NCBI RefSeq assembly: GCF_030123325.1 | Contig: NZ_CP126106.1 | Span: forward strand, 3,934,001-3,998,000 | Source: Peribacillus simplex | Lineage (GTDB): Bacteria > Bacillota > Bacilli > Bacillales > DSM-1321 | Direction: 5' to 3' | Length of the DNA stretch: 64,000 nucleotides | Shown: positions 43,494 through 52,148 of the stretch, in pieces | Layout: every line of letters starts with the position of its first letter | Position numbering within the stretch: position 1 is the first letter of the stretch | Made by a program: the position numbers and the translations under genes | Notes under the pieces: model-generated | Told to the model about the DNA's origin: nothing | The model's database searches: none | The model's input: the letters and a program-made list of their open reading frames with translations, nothing else

Positions 43494-43560
43494 TCTCCTT
43501 ATTTTTGATGGCAGCTATCTGACAGCGCTTTCTGCGAAGTCCCTTTGCTTGATCTTCATA
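43494..43560 (-). other. Conserved leader of the 45-residue membrane gene, copy 2
   Basis: Same blocks as the leader at 41960-42025 with CGC-AGAAA-GCG in the central hairpin. In this copy an ATG opens a 14-codon frame (MKIKQRDFAESAVR), absent in copy 1 where the codon is ATA. Confidence 0.5.
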
Positions 43561-43890
43561 TTAAAGTATCGTCAAATCGGCAAAAATATTAACTGTATTA
43601 TTCACTATTTTTATAATGGGCTAGTTTTTATAAATTAATATCTGTTCTTTACTATATATAGTTTACTATAAATCATACAAAATACATTTATTCAAAATAT
43701 TCCATTATACCCAAAAGTCTTTCATACCAAGATAATAATGCTAAGCAATTATCCCTACTTATTCCATAGAGCTGTTTTATGGCTGCAATTAGTTTAATCC
43801 ATATCCATTTACCGATTAGTAAATAAAAAGGATAGAAATTCACCATTTGCCAAAAATAAGAATAATGGTATTAACGGGAGGAAGAGAAAA
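43561..43890. other. AT-rich stretch before the purF-like gene
   Basis: About 330 bases with no gene. No PurBox or purine riboswitch pattern was recognised. The ribosome site GGGAGGAAG lies just before 43891. Confidence 0.4.
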
Positions 43891-45261
43891 ATGGATTCAG
43901 AAATGCAGGAGAAATGCGGGGTATTTGGAGTGTTTAATCACACCAAAGCAGCCGAATTAACTTATTACGGACTTCATGCACTTCAACACCGTGGTCAGGA
44001 GAGTGCAGGAATTGTGGCTAGTGATGGGAAATCATTCAGGAATCACAGGGGAATGGGATTAGTTACCCAAGTATTTTCACGGAACATCCTTGATGGACTA
44101 AGCGGAAATATGGCCATTGGTCATGTACGATATTCAACTTCTGGCGAAAGTTTACTGCAGAACGCACAACCCCTCGTTTTTAAATATAGCGAGGGGGACC
44201 TGGCTGTTGCTCATAATGGCAACCTCGTAAATGCAAGGATAGAACGGGATGTGTTACAACAGCAGGGAAGCATATTTCAAACGACGACCGATACGGAAAT
44301 TATTGCTCACTTAATAGCTCGTTCAAGTAAACAGCATTTCGCAGAAAGCGCACCTGATATGCTTAAACGTCTCGACGGGTCATTTGCCTTGATTATAATG
44401 ACTGAAAAACAAATGCTAATTGCCCTGGATCGTCATGGGTTACGTCCGCTTAGCCTTGGGAAAATTGGTGAATCCATCATCGCCTCCTCAGAAACATGCG
44501 CTTTAAATGCGGTTGATGCTAAGTTCTGGCGGGAAGTTGAACCGGGTGAATGGCTTCTTATAGATGAAAATGGAATTCAAACTGGAAGATTTGCAAAAAA
44601 AGGTAAGGTTTCCCTTTGTTCCTTTGAATTTGTCTATTTTGCCCGTCCAGATAGCGTTATTCAAGGAAGAAGTGTCTTAACAATCCGGAAGGAATTAGGT
44701 GAAATTCTGTCAAAAGAACATCCGACACAAGCTGATGTTGTCGTTGCAGTTCCCGAATCAAGCGTACCTGCCGCCATTGGTTTTTCCCAACAATCAGGAA
44801 TTCCATATGAAATGGGGATTATTAAAAATCCTTATGCTGGTCGTTCATTTATTGAGCCCACGCAAGAATTGCGTGACTTAGCTGTTCGACTGAAATTAAG
44901 CGCTGTGCAAGAAATTTTGGAAGGAAAAAGGGTCGTATTAGTCGATGATTCAATTGTTAGGGGAACGACAAGCAAGCGCATTGTCGAATTGATTCGGCAA
45001 GCAGGTGCCAAGGAAGTCCATGTAAGAATTAGTTCACCTATGGTTAGAAACCCTTGTTATTATGGAGTGGATATGCCAACTAAGGAAGAACTATTTGCCA
45101 ACAAACACGAACACGAACGAGCGATGGGACAGGTTATCGGGGCAGATTCATTAGCCTTTTTAAGTACCGAAGGGTTATTAGAGGCAGTAGATATGGATCT
45201 TGGAGACACTAGCAGCCGCTGTATAGCCTGTTTTAATGGTGCTTACCCAACTAATATTTGA
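43891..45261 (+). CDS. purF: Amidophosphoribosyltransferase (isolated purF copy)
   Basis: Catalyses the first step of purine synthesis (PRPP + glutamine). 456 residues. The N-terminal nucleophile domain opens MDSEMQEKCGVFGVF, with the catalytic Cys at residue 9 after a short propeptide. The PRPP motif is VVLVDDSIVRGTT, and the four Cys of the Bacillus iron-sulfur cluster are present (SLCSFEF, RNPCYYG, SSRCIACF). All active residues look intact, but the gene stands alone, not in a pur operon, amid lasso-cluster debris. Whether a second purF exists elsewhere cannot be seen here. Confidence 0.93.
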   Translation: MDSEMQEKCGVFGVFNHTKAAELTYYGLHALQHRGQESAGIVASDGKSFRNHRGMGLVTQVFSRNILDGLSGNMAIGHVRYSTSGESLLQNAQPLVFKYSEGDLAVAHNGNLVNARIERDVLQQQGSIFQTTTDTEIIAHLIARSSKQHFAESAPDMLKRLDGSFALIIMTEKQMLIALDRHGLRPLSLGKIGESIIASSETCALNAVDAKFWREVEPGEWLLIDENGIQTGRFAKKGKVSLCSFEFVYFARPDSVIQGRSVLTIRKELGEILSKEHPTQADVVVAVPESSVPAAIGFSQQSGIPYEMGIIKNPYAGRSFIEPTQELRDLAVRLKLSAVQEILEGKRVVLVDDSIVRGTTSKRIVELIRQAGAKEVHVRISSPMVRNPCYYGVDMPTKEELFANKHEHERAMGQVIGADSLAFLSTEGLLEAVDMDLGDTSSRCIACFNGAYPTNI

Positions 45262-45287
45262 AGTGATACAGCTTAAGTAGGATAAAG

Positions 45288-45333
45288 ATGGCAGGCACCA
45301 CACAAAAACAACTGTGTGATGCCTGCCATTTTC
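45288..45333 (+). terminator. Terminator after purF
   Basis: Long stem starting ATGGCAGGCA / TGCCTGCCAT, extended by CACAC / GTGTG, then TTTTCC. Confidence 0.88.
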
Positions 45334-45370
45334 CTACTATTAAACCTTGGATTTTGTCACTGTTTTCTAA

Positions 45371-45440
45371 TTGCTCGGGCAAGTACAAGAGGCTGCCCAT
45401 CTCCTCCTGACGTCGAACTCCTCGATCACCAATGAGCATA
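45371..45440 (-). pseudogene. Remnant: signature region of a lasso ABC exporter
   Basis: Minus-strand reading LIGDRGVRRQEEMGSLLYLP corresponds to LIGDRGVRLSGGERQRLVLA in the exporter at 46053, but the signature LSGGERQR is destroyed. DNA similarity to the intact gene is clear over about 70 bases. Confidence 0.82.
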
Positions 45441-45505
45441 ACTTTTTATCCGTGTCTTTAATTTCTTAACTTATAAAATTCATTATCAATGAGTGATATT
45501 TTATT

Positions 45506-45601
45506 ATAAATGAACCTAGCAATTTTGTGAGGGGCCTGTTGTGGGGAACATTATTCAGTTTATTATTGTGGTTGTCATTTTTCGGTTGGATCAAATTATA
45601 A
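45506..45601 (+). pseudogene. Degenerate relative of the 37-residue membrane peptide
   Basis: Frame NEPSNFVRGLLWGTLFSLLL then WLSFFGWIKL and stop, aligned with the peptide at 42196-42309. The start position reads ATA in place of ATG, and the only nearby alternatives are ATT or an internal GTG. Either a decayed copy or one with a rare start. Confidence 0.55.
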
Positions 45602-45613
45602 AGAAAACAGTTC

Positions 45614-45643
45614 ATAAAAAAAGAAGGCTGATTAACAGCCTTC
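45614..45643 (-). terminator. Terminator after the 41-residue protein, copy 2
   Basis: Stem GAAGGCTG / CAGCCTTC followed by seven T on the minus strand. Confidence 0.88.
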
Positions 45644-45719
45644 CCCATGTACATACATTCCTTATTTTCCATTTATATAATTACTTTCTAGTTCTGTTCT
45701 CTCATAATATCAAAACATT

Positions 45720-45845
45720 TTACTTTAACCTTCTTCGATGTTGGTTAAAAACCTTGATAAAAATACTATTATCATCGGATTTAAAAAACTTAACTCCAAC
45801 TAATTTTAAGGGTGTCCATATTTCTCTCATTTGGTATAAAGGCAT
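45720..45845 (-). CDS. 41-residue lasso-associated small protein, copy 2
   Basis: MPLYQMREIWTPLKLVGVKF followed by FKSDDNSIFIKVFNQHRRRLK; about 80% identical to the frame directly upstream of the lasso cyclase (52149-52274). AAAGGATG lies 16 bases before the ATG here, against nine bases in copy 1, so expression may be poor. Not recognised. Confidence 0.62.
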   Translation of the reverse strand: MPLYQMREIWTPLKLVGVKFFKSDDNSIFIKVFNQHRRRLK

Positions 45846-46052
45846 TTTTAAAAAAATTCATCCTTTCTTAATTAACCTTGCCAATAGGGCAACCGCTCTT
45901 TAGAAATGAGTCATTGCTTTAAATAGTTACTCTTTATTTAATTCATATAATAATACCCATTATTTGATTGATTAAACCACATAAGAAATTCATTTTTTTG
46001 TGTCTACCCAATGTTATAAAGAAAGGTCAGCAAATCGGATTTAATTAGCGAA
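45846..46052. other. Intergenic stretch after the exporter gene
   Basis: About 200 AT-rich bases; no gene and no clear terminator for the lasso operon seen. Confidence 0.35.
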
Positions 46053-47858
46053 TCACATACTGGATTCCATTTGGATACCTAGTAAATTGCTAAACATCCC
46101 TCTTTTTTCACTCGCTAGTTGGTTATATTCACCGACTTGAATAATTTCTCCCTGATCCATTACTAATACTTGATCCGCATTACGAATCGTCGATAACCGA
46201 TGAGCAATGACAATAATGGTCATGGTTCCTTTTAATCTTTCGATAGCGGCTTGGATCTTCGCTTCATTTTCCGTATCTAATGCACTTGTTGCCTCATCTA
46301 AGACAAGGATAGACGGTTTACGTAAAATGGCCCGGGCTAATACAAGACGCTGTCTTTCTCCTCCAGACAGTCGAACTCCTCTATCACCAATGAGTGTATC
46401 AAGACCTTGTGGAAGCCTACTGACAAAATCATCAGCTGCCGCAAATTCCAAAGACTCCCAAATGGATTCATCGCTTGCATTTTGGTCAATAATCATCAAA
46501 TTTTCCCGTATAGTTGCATTAAATAGGAATGGATCCTGCGGTATATAACTTATGGATTTCCTTAGTGATAATAAGTGATCATTAGTAAGTGGAATATCAT
46601 CTATACTGACCTCGCCCCGATCGGGTTGATTTAATCCCATTAATAGGTCAATTAAAGTACTTTTCCCCGCCCCTGATCGTCCTACTATAGCCGTCATACG
46701 GTTTGAAGTTATGTGTACATTTATATTTTTAAGTGCATAGGTACTTTCATTTGGATTATACCTAAAATAAACATGGCGACAATCTAGCCCATGTTTAATT
46801 TCAATAGGCTTAATATTTTTATAGTCTGAATCATTTAACTCTCTAGCTTCCTTACATTCATTTTGTAAATCTAACAATGCTTTAAAAGATGGAAGAGTAG
46901 ATCCTAATTGTTCTAAATTAGATTGGATACTTGTAAACCTTGGCCATAACCTTGAAAAAATAACCATTATCAGCATTAATTGTGCTGGTTGGGCCATGAA
47001 CATTTTTATTGAAAAAAACACAAAAATCGCAATTAATAATGAAGAAACAACTTTGAAGATCATTTGAGAAGTTGTATTTAATGTAGTTAACTTAATTCTG
47101 TTTTTTTCCATTTTTTCAGTTAAGGAAAGAAACCAACTCAAATGAGAATCTTCTAATGAATTACTTTTGATATCCTTCATTCCATTAAGGTGATCCGTAA
47201 TACCCGCTAAATATGTTTGTGTTAGTTGAAAATTTTCTTTTCCTAAAGACTGAGACTTTTTGATGAATTTCCTGGAGAAGAAGATTAGAATCAATCCAAA
47301 AACTATGATAAAACTAGTCATTGTAACTGATAAATAAAGAGCTATACAGATTTGAATGAACGTAAAAATAAGAGAAGATAAAAACTGTAAGAATAAATTA
47401 ATACCAGCACTCACATTAAAGGTTTCAGTTGTCATGATGTTGGTGATATCAGTTTTCCTCTTTTTTAGGTAAAATCCCCAATTTACTTGAAGCAAACTTC
47501 CATAGGCCTCATCTCTTAAATGTTTAATAAAACCTTGTTGGATTTTCACACCTAGTATGGTTTGATTCCGCTTAAAAACGCTTTGTCCCACCATTAAAAT
47601 TACGTAAACTCCCAGTATCAATATAAGACTAATCGTTTCAGGAATTCCTATGAATAATTCATTAACCCAACTTAAAAAAGGAACTTCCTCTGTACTAATA
47701 TCTAAAATACCGGTCAATCCAATCAACGGGATTAATAAGAAAATTCCTATACCCTCTAAAAAACCTATTAAAATCATACAAATAAGATTGATATATAGAA
47801 TTTTCCCCGAATAATCATGTAACCGCTTGGTAAAATGCAAGAGATGCTTCAAAACCAT
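46053..47858 (-). CDS. Lasso peptide ABC exporter (permease-ATPase)
   Basis: 601 residues: six transmembrane helices in the first half, then an ATPase domain with Walker A GRSGAGKST, signature LSGGERQR, Walker B ILVLDEATSALD and the H-loop IVIAHRLS. It lacks a C39 peptidase domain, as expected for lasso D proteins. AGGAGG precedes the ATG. Last gene of the cluster; it should export the mature peptide and give self-protection. Two eroded pieces of a second copy lie at 43079 and 45371. Confidence 0.93.
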   Translation of the reverse strand: MVLKHLLHFTKRLHDYSGKILYINLICMILIGFLEGIGIFLLIPLIGLTGILDISTEEVPFLSWVNELFIGIPETISLILILGVYVILMVGQSVFKRNQTILGVKIQQGFIKHLRDEAYGSLLQVNWGFYLKKRKTDITNIMTTETFNVSAGINLFLQFLSSLIFTFIQICIALYLSVTMTSFIIVFGLILIFFSRKFIKKSQSLGKENFQLTQTYLAGITDHLNGMKDIKSNSLEDSHLSWFLSLTEKMEKNRIKLTTLNTTSQMIFKVVSSLLIAIFVFFSIKMFMAQPAQLMLIMVIFSRLWPRFTSIQSNLEQLGSTLPSFKALLDLQNECKEARELNDSDYKNIKPIEIKHGLDCRHVYFRYNPNESTYALKNINVHITSNRMTAIVGRSGAGKSTLIDLLMGLNQPDRGEVSIDDIPLTNDHLLSLRKSISYIPQDPFLFNATIRENLMIIDQNASDESIWESLEFAAADDFVSRLPQGLDTLIGDRGVRLSGGERQRLVLARAILRKPSILVLDEATSALDTENEAKIQAAIERLKGTMTIIVIAHRLSTIRNADQVLVMDQGEIIQVGEYNQLASEKRGMFSNLLGIQMESSM

Positions 47859-48121
47859 ATCCTCCTATCACAGAGCTTGTTTCTTTGTTATCCCGAATGT
47901 CTATATAGCATTTTGTAATATGCTGAGTTACGACATTTGAAGGAAAGGTATTGGGGCACATTGTAGGTTTATAAGAACTTCTACCTAATTGATATAATAG
48001 AAAACGAATGGGGTTGGTGATTCGAAGAACTAGGGATTTGTTTCGATATATACTTATAAACAATCGTTTCTGGAGGAAATCGTGTTAAACGTTCCCCCTG
48101 TTATAATATGGATCGAGAACG
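47859..48121. other. Gap between lasso B2 and the exporter
   Basis: 263 bases. An open minus-strand frame (47815-48063) crosses it without a ribosome site, so I do not call a gene. AACAGGGGGAACG near 48098 is the only SD-like run. Confidence 0.4.
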
Positions 48122-48604
48122 TTAACTAGATTCTTGTTCTTCTAGATTTTCATTACTGTTCTCTTTAGCGAATTTAGAAACGACCGTGAACCTATCCATC
48201 ACTTCAGCACCGGTTATATAAAAAGGACCGCTACGTAGCCAAGCATGTGCAATGAGTTCTCCATTCTCATCTTTAGCTGTACCTAAATAAAGAGTACTAT
48301 CAATATTTCTTTTCTCCAGCATTTTCATTCCAGCCATTGCTTTTACAAGGCATTGGCTTTCCCAAAAAGTATAGCGACTCATAATATGAATAGCTCGCGA
48401 TATACTGGCTAAAACCTCTTTATCCGATGAATTGGAGATATATGAGGTCTCTTTCATTTGTTCACCAAGTGAAGGAGCAACTTTTGAAAATGAAATGCTC
48501 TTAAGAAAACGGGCTCTACCTAAATGTAAAAATGCCTCAATAAGCAGCAGCTTAGTTTTATAATTCAATTGAAGAAAATTACGAGCTTTCTTTGTGATAT
48601 TCAT
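48122..48604 (-). CDS. Lasso peptide leader peptidase B2
   Basis: 160 residues of the transglutaminase-core (Transglut_core3) family, which cuts off the leader peptide during lasso maturation. The Cys-His-Asp triad is visible: Cys in ESQCLVKAM (near residue 84), His in LIAHAWLRSG (near 120), Asp in EVMDRFTVV (near 136). Works with the separate recognition protein B1 encoded just upstream. Split B1/B2 is typical of Firmicutes lasso clusters. Confidence 0.93.
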   Translation of the reverse strand: MNITKKARNFLQLNYKTKLLLIEAFLHLGRARFLKSISFSKVAPSLGEQMKETSYISNSSDKEVLASISRAIHIMSRYTFWESQCLVKAMAGMKMLEKRNIDSTLYLGTAKDENGELIAHAWLRSGPFYITGAEVMDRFTVVSKFAKENSNENLEEQESS

Positions 48605-48635
48605 TATTTCCTCCTAGAGCTAGACATTCATGATA

Positions 48636-48938
48636 CTAGGAATTGATTCTATCTTCTATTTTAACTAGGCCTTGCTCTAACAATTGATTTATAAAGTCCG
48701 TGACTTGTTCCTTACACTCAGTTTGTTCTACATCATATTGAGACTGTAATGTTGTAACTAACTCATGAATCGTAATGGGCTCCTTCAGTAGATCCCATAT
48801 CTCTCCACCCAATTCACCTAAATTATAATACTTTCCTTTTTGAACACTTAACATCACTTTTTCTCCACCCATATCACTAACAATGTTACCCTCTCTTTGT
48901 ACAATCGTTTTTTCTAACGTAATTTGTTGTTTTTTCAA
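48636..48938 (-). CDS. Lasso peptide recognition protein B1 (PqqD-like)
   Basis: 100-residue RiPP recognition element that binds the leader and delivers it to B2. It shows the PqqD fold pattern with YYNLGELGGEIWDLL near residue 37. TTG start with GGAGG upstream, overlapping the kinase stop by three to four bases, so the two are translated together. Confidence 0.9.
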   Translation of the reverse strand: MKKQQITLEKTIVQREGNIVSDMGGEKVMLSVQKGKYYNLGELGGEIWDLLKEPITIHELVTTLQSQYDVEQTECKEQVTDFINQLLEQGLVKIEDRINS

Positions 48939-49873
48939 AATAAAGAATCCTCCTCGTTTATATTTTCTAATATTTGAGATACAAGATTATTGACTGTAAA
49001 TCCTGTGTTAGGCCGATGCAATTGATACATATGGATTTTATTTAAAATATTTACCGACTCCATAAAATGCCATTCCATTAAGCCTAATCGTGGGACTAAA
49101 AAATTACGGTATGTATGAGAGAATAAAGTTCGGAAACGTTCTAGTTGATTTATTTTTTGTAGTGTAACTTCTCCATGATCTGTTTTTACTAATTCAAATA
49201 CAGAGCTTAATGGTAAAGGTTCATTTGAAAAACTAGACGTAACTGGTACAGAAAATTTTGTTTCCCTTTCAAATAAAGGCTGGTAATCTTTCTTTTCTAT
49301 TCCAAAAGCTTGTAAACTTTCTTGCCATAGTTTTTGTTGTGGATATGAGGGAGTTATAATGGGTTTATTGTCTTTTGATAGAGAAACAGGGATAACATCA
49401 TCACTTAAAAGTTGAAATCCTTCTTTTAAAAAGGCAGCAGCAAGTGTTGATTTCCCCGCCCCTGAATCACCAATAAAAGCATATGCCTTCCCATTTATAT
49501 CTATTGCACTTCCATGCAAAGGTAATACTTTTTTCTGAAGTAAGATAATCCCCATACATGTTCCAAGAATATATAGTCGAATATGATCCTCATCAGAATT
49601 TGATATAGGTGAAACGGTAATTTTCTTTCCTTCTTGAATCTTGAATATGGCAATGCCGGGAACTTGAAACATAACCATATGATCCTCAACAACATATTTT
49701 TGTTTTGGCAAAAGAACTTGCTTCTCCCAAAGCTCTGATAAATCCCCGTATTCAATTTCCACATCGGTCATGTCCTTGGAAATTCCGAGTCTGGGTACCT
49801 CTGGAAGGGGTATTTCACTAAAAAGGTTCAATCCGAATGCTCTATAACCTAAATTTTGTACAATCTCTACCAT
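48935..49873 (-). CDS. HPr kinase-like lasso tailoring kinase (PadeK type)
   Basis: 312 residues. The C-terminal part is an HprK-like kinase core: LHGSAI, then P-loop GDSGAGKST near residue 140 and the LLSDDVIPV motif. In paeninodin-type clusters such kinases phosphorylate the C-terminal Ser of the precursor; the precursor here ends in Ser. The ATG at 49873 has GGAGTG six bases upstream; a GTG three codons earlier is possible. Confidence 0.92.
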   Translation of the reverse strand: MVEIVQNLGYRAFGLNLFSEIPLPEVPRLGISKDMTDVEIEYGDLSELWEKQVLLPKQKYVVEDHMVMFQVPGIAIFKIQEGKKITVSPISNSDEDHIRLYILGTCMGIILLQKKVLPLHGSAIDINGKAYAFIGDSGAGKSTLAAAFLKEGFQLLSDDVIPVSLSKDNKPIITPSYPQQKLWQESLQAFGIEKKDYQPLFERETKFSVPVTSSFSNEPLPLSSVFELVKTDHGEVTLQKINQLERFRTLFSHTYRNFLVPRLGLMEWHFMESVNILNKIHMYQLHRPNTGFTVNNLVSQILENINEEDSLF

Positions 49874-49911
49874 CTCTTTCACTCCAAATACTAGAAAAAT
49901 TAATCAAAGCC

Positions 49912-49935
49912 CTTATACCTTAAAAATTGTATAAG
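49912..49935 (-). other. Hairpin between lasso precursor and kinase genes
   Basis: Inverted repeat CTTATAC / GTATAAG around a ten-base loop, 38 bases after the precursor stop. No T-run follows, so it more likely stabilises the precursor mRNA or lowers downstream expression than fully terminates. Confidence 0.6.
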
Positions 49936-49972
49936 AGCAGTTATTGCTGGGGGAAAACAATCAAATCTTTAA

Positions 49973-50098
49973 TTAACTATGGTGAACCATTTCATCTGGA
50001 TCATTCTGCACACCATCAGGGATGGTTATACCAGGACCTCCCATAGTCATGTTAATGTTAAGTACTTCTAATTTTGGAGTTTGCCATTCTTTTTTCAT
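49973..50098 (-). CDS. Paeninodin-type lasso peptide precursor
   Basis: 41 residues. Leader MKKEWQTPKLEVLNINMTM (19 residues) has the conserved Thr at -2 and the KPxLEVL-type motif bound by B1. The core begins GGPGITIPD, so a nine-residue ring should form between Gly1 and the side chain of Asp9. The rest is an acidic tail (PDE) with VHHS at the end. The C-terminal Ser is the predicted phosphorylation site. A consensus GGGAGGTGA precedes the ATG. Placement within an intact lasso operon makes the call secure. Confidence 0.95.
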   Translation of the reverse strand: MKKEWQTPKLEVLNINMTMGGPGITIPDGVQNDPDEMVHHS

Positions 50099-50176
50099 TT
50101 TTGTCACCTCCCTTCAATGAGGTTATTTAATAGGCTCTGTTAAACTATATGGTAGATTCTCTTTTTTCAACCATCA

Positions 50177-52114
50177 TCATAAACTTAGCCTTTTAAGAAA
50201 ACGATAAACAATTAAACCTCTCATTAAAATTCTGAATTCAGAATCAAAGGCAACATTAGGCTGGGGTTCTGTGCGAAACTTGTTAAGTGCCTTCTTAATT
50301 GCTCCCATATTCAAAAAATTAGCTATAATCGGATCCTGACTAAGCTGTTCCACTTCACCAATAAATGCATTCCAGTTTGGGAGCATTCTAGCAATGGTAT
50401 CTGCACCCTGAACGCCTCGAGTTTTCTGGTTTAATCTAATGTCATCAGGCAAATACCCTTTTGTGGATCGTCTAATGAGTGATCGATCTAAACCATTCTG
50501 TACAAATTGTTCCAAAGGAAGGGATAAACAAAATTGAATAACTCGTAAATCATTCGTAGGGTCATGTCCCTGTAATGAATACAGCAAGGATAATTTAGTT
50601 CCACTTGTTCCCGTTGTATTCCACATATTCAGATAACCAAAGTGATTTTTCCTAATCTCATTAATATTTGTAGGATTAACGCCCATTATATTGATTCCTT
50701 GTTCCTCTAGTTTAGAAAAAACTTTAGTTCTCCGAGCAAAATCATCATTAATTAATAATGGCGAATCATCTTGATTATTTGCTTTGATATTAGGATGAAA
50801 AGGATAAGCCTTTTTTCCAATCACTTTCATTACTCTCGATCTTTTTACTCCCATATTTTTGCTATAAGAATTTACTTCATGATAAAGGCGGATCCATCTC
50901 ATTTTTCTTAATAATAAGGCATAGTAATCAAAAGTCGGTCCCCAAGAAATTGAAAAATTTCCCCTTGCACCGTTTAACAATACTCCTATTCCAAGCTTGT
51001 TAGCCTCTTCATATATCCCCTTCACCCAGACGGAATTTTCAAAAAACTTATAGGGCATTTCCATTATTTCTAGCCAATCATCTAGTACTGATAATGAGCT
51101 TTGGCCTTCAAACTTTAAATACTTAGCATTGATATTTCCAACATGATTAACTGTAGATTTAATAAGTGGACTCTCATCTGCTAATCGTTGTTTTGGGGTC
51201 CAATCATCAAATTCATCAATAGGGATAGAGCTAAAGGTATATAATTTTTTGTTTTGGTTTCGGAGGGTATTTGCAGTAAAGCTGACAACCGATCCTGAAT
51301 CCAATCCACCGCTTAAATTGGCTCCCACTTTACGGTGTGTACGTAATCTCGAAGTAGCTGCTCTTTGAAAAACATCTCTAAAAGCCTCTTCGTATTCGTT
51401 ATTTGATTTCAAGTGCAATTTCTCACTATCTACCACGGAACAATATTTCGAAAGCATTACTTTATTTTCTATTATTGATATTGTATGGGAGGGAGGTATT
51501 TGATCTATATTTTTATAGACTGTCGAAAAAGCATCTACAGTATCATTCATCCCTGGAATTGCTAAAAACTCCGCTAACCACTGCTCATTCAGTTTTTTTT
51601 CGATATATGGTAATTTAAGAAGGGGTTCAATAGTTGTACAAAAAGCAAATTTCTCATGATTTTTGTGATAATAAAGCGTCCTACTCCCTGCGAAATCTCT
51701 TGCCCCAAATAACTTTCTTTTCTTCTGATCCCAAATCATAAATGCAAAGTCACCGATTAAATGCTTAGGAGCTTCTTCACCCCATTTTTGATAACTTAAT
51801 AGAATAAGTTGACTATCAGTTAGAATACTTTTATCTATTTTACTAATATGTAGTTTGTCGAATAATTCTTCACGATTATCAATAATAGCGTCAGCTGTGA
51901 TTGTACACTGCCTTTCAGAATCATGGAACGGAAGCTGTTCACCTACAGATTCAGGAGTAATCCATTGAGCGTGGCAACCAAGAAAAACCTTTTCTGAATG
52001 CCAGGTTTGAATAGAGTCGGAAGGATATTTCTCTAAAGCAGTCATTAATACATGACCATGCTGAAGATTTACCTGCTCTTCATTTATATGATAAATACCA
52101 ATGATAGCACTCAT
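50177..52114 (-). CDS. Lasso cyclase C (asparagine synthase-like)
   Basis: 645 residues. Activates the ring Asp with ATP and closes the macrolactam. The N-terminal glutaminase-like domain opens MSAIIGIYH, without the Cys2 nucleophile of true asparagine synthases, as usual for lasso cyclases. The ATP PP-loop is LSGGLDSGSVV near residue 270. GGAGG precedes the ATG. The gene lies upstream of the precursor gene, unlike the more common A-first order. Confidence 0.93.
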   Translation of the reverse strand: MSAIIGIYHINEEQVNLQHGHVLMTALEKYPSDSIQTWHSEKVFLGCHAQWITPESVGEQLPFHDSERQCTITADAIIDNREELFDKLHISKIDKSILTDSQLILLSYQKWGEEAPKHLIGDFAFMIWDQKKRKLFGARDFAGSRTLYYHKNHEKFAFCTTIEPLLKLPYIEKKLNEQWLAEFLAIPGMNDTVDAFSTVYKNIDQIPPSHTISIIENKVMLSKYCSVVDSEKLHLKSNNEYEEAFRDVFQRAATSRLRTHRKVGANLSGGLDSGSVVSFTANTLRNQNKKLYTFSSIPIDEFDDWTPKQRLADESPLIKSTVNHVGNINAKYLKFEGQSSLSVLDDWLEIMEMPYKFFENSVWVKGIYEEANKLGIGVLLNGARGNFSISWGPTFDYYALLLRKMRWIRLYHEVNSYSKNMGVKRSRVMKVIGKKAYPFHPNIKANNQDDSPLLINDDFARRTKVFSKLEEQGINIMGVNPTNINEIRKNHFGYLNMWNTTGTSGTKLSLLYSLQGHDPTNDLRVIQFCLSLPLEQFVQNGLDRSLIRRSTKGYLPDDIRLNQKTRGVQGADTIARMLPNWNAFIGEVEQLSQDPIIANFLNMGAIKKALNKFRTEPQPNVAFDSEFRILMRGLIVYRFLKRLSL

Positions 52115-52148
52115 GATTTCCTCCTGCTTGTTTTTTTATGCAAATAAA

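Noticed and set aside
47815..48063. 82-codon minus-strand frame between lasso B2 and the exporter
   Set aside because: It begins at a TTG with no ribosome site, overlaps the exporter start by 44 bases in another frame, and its composition is not convincing. It could still be a decayed gene.
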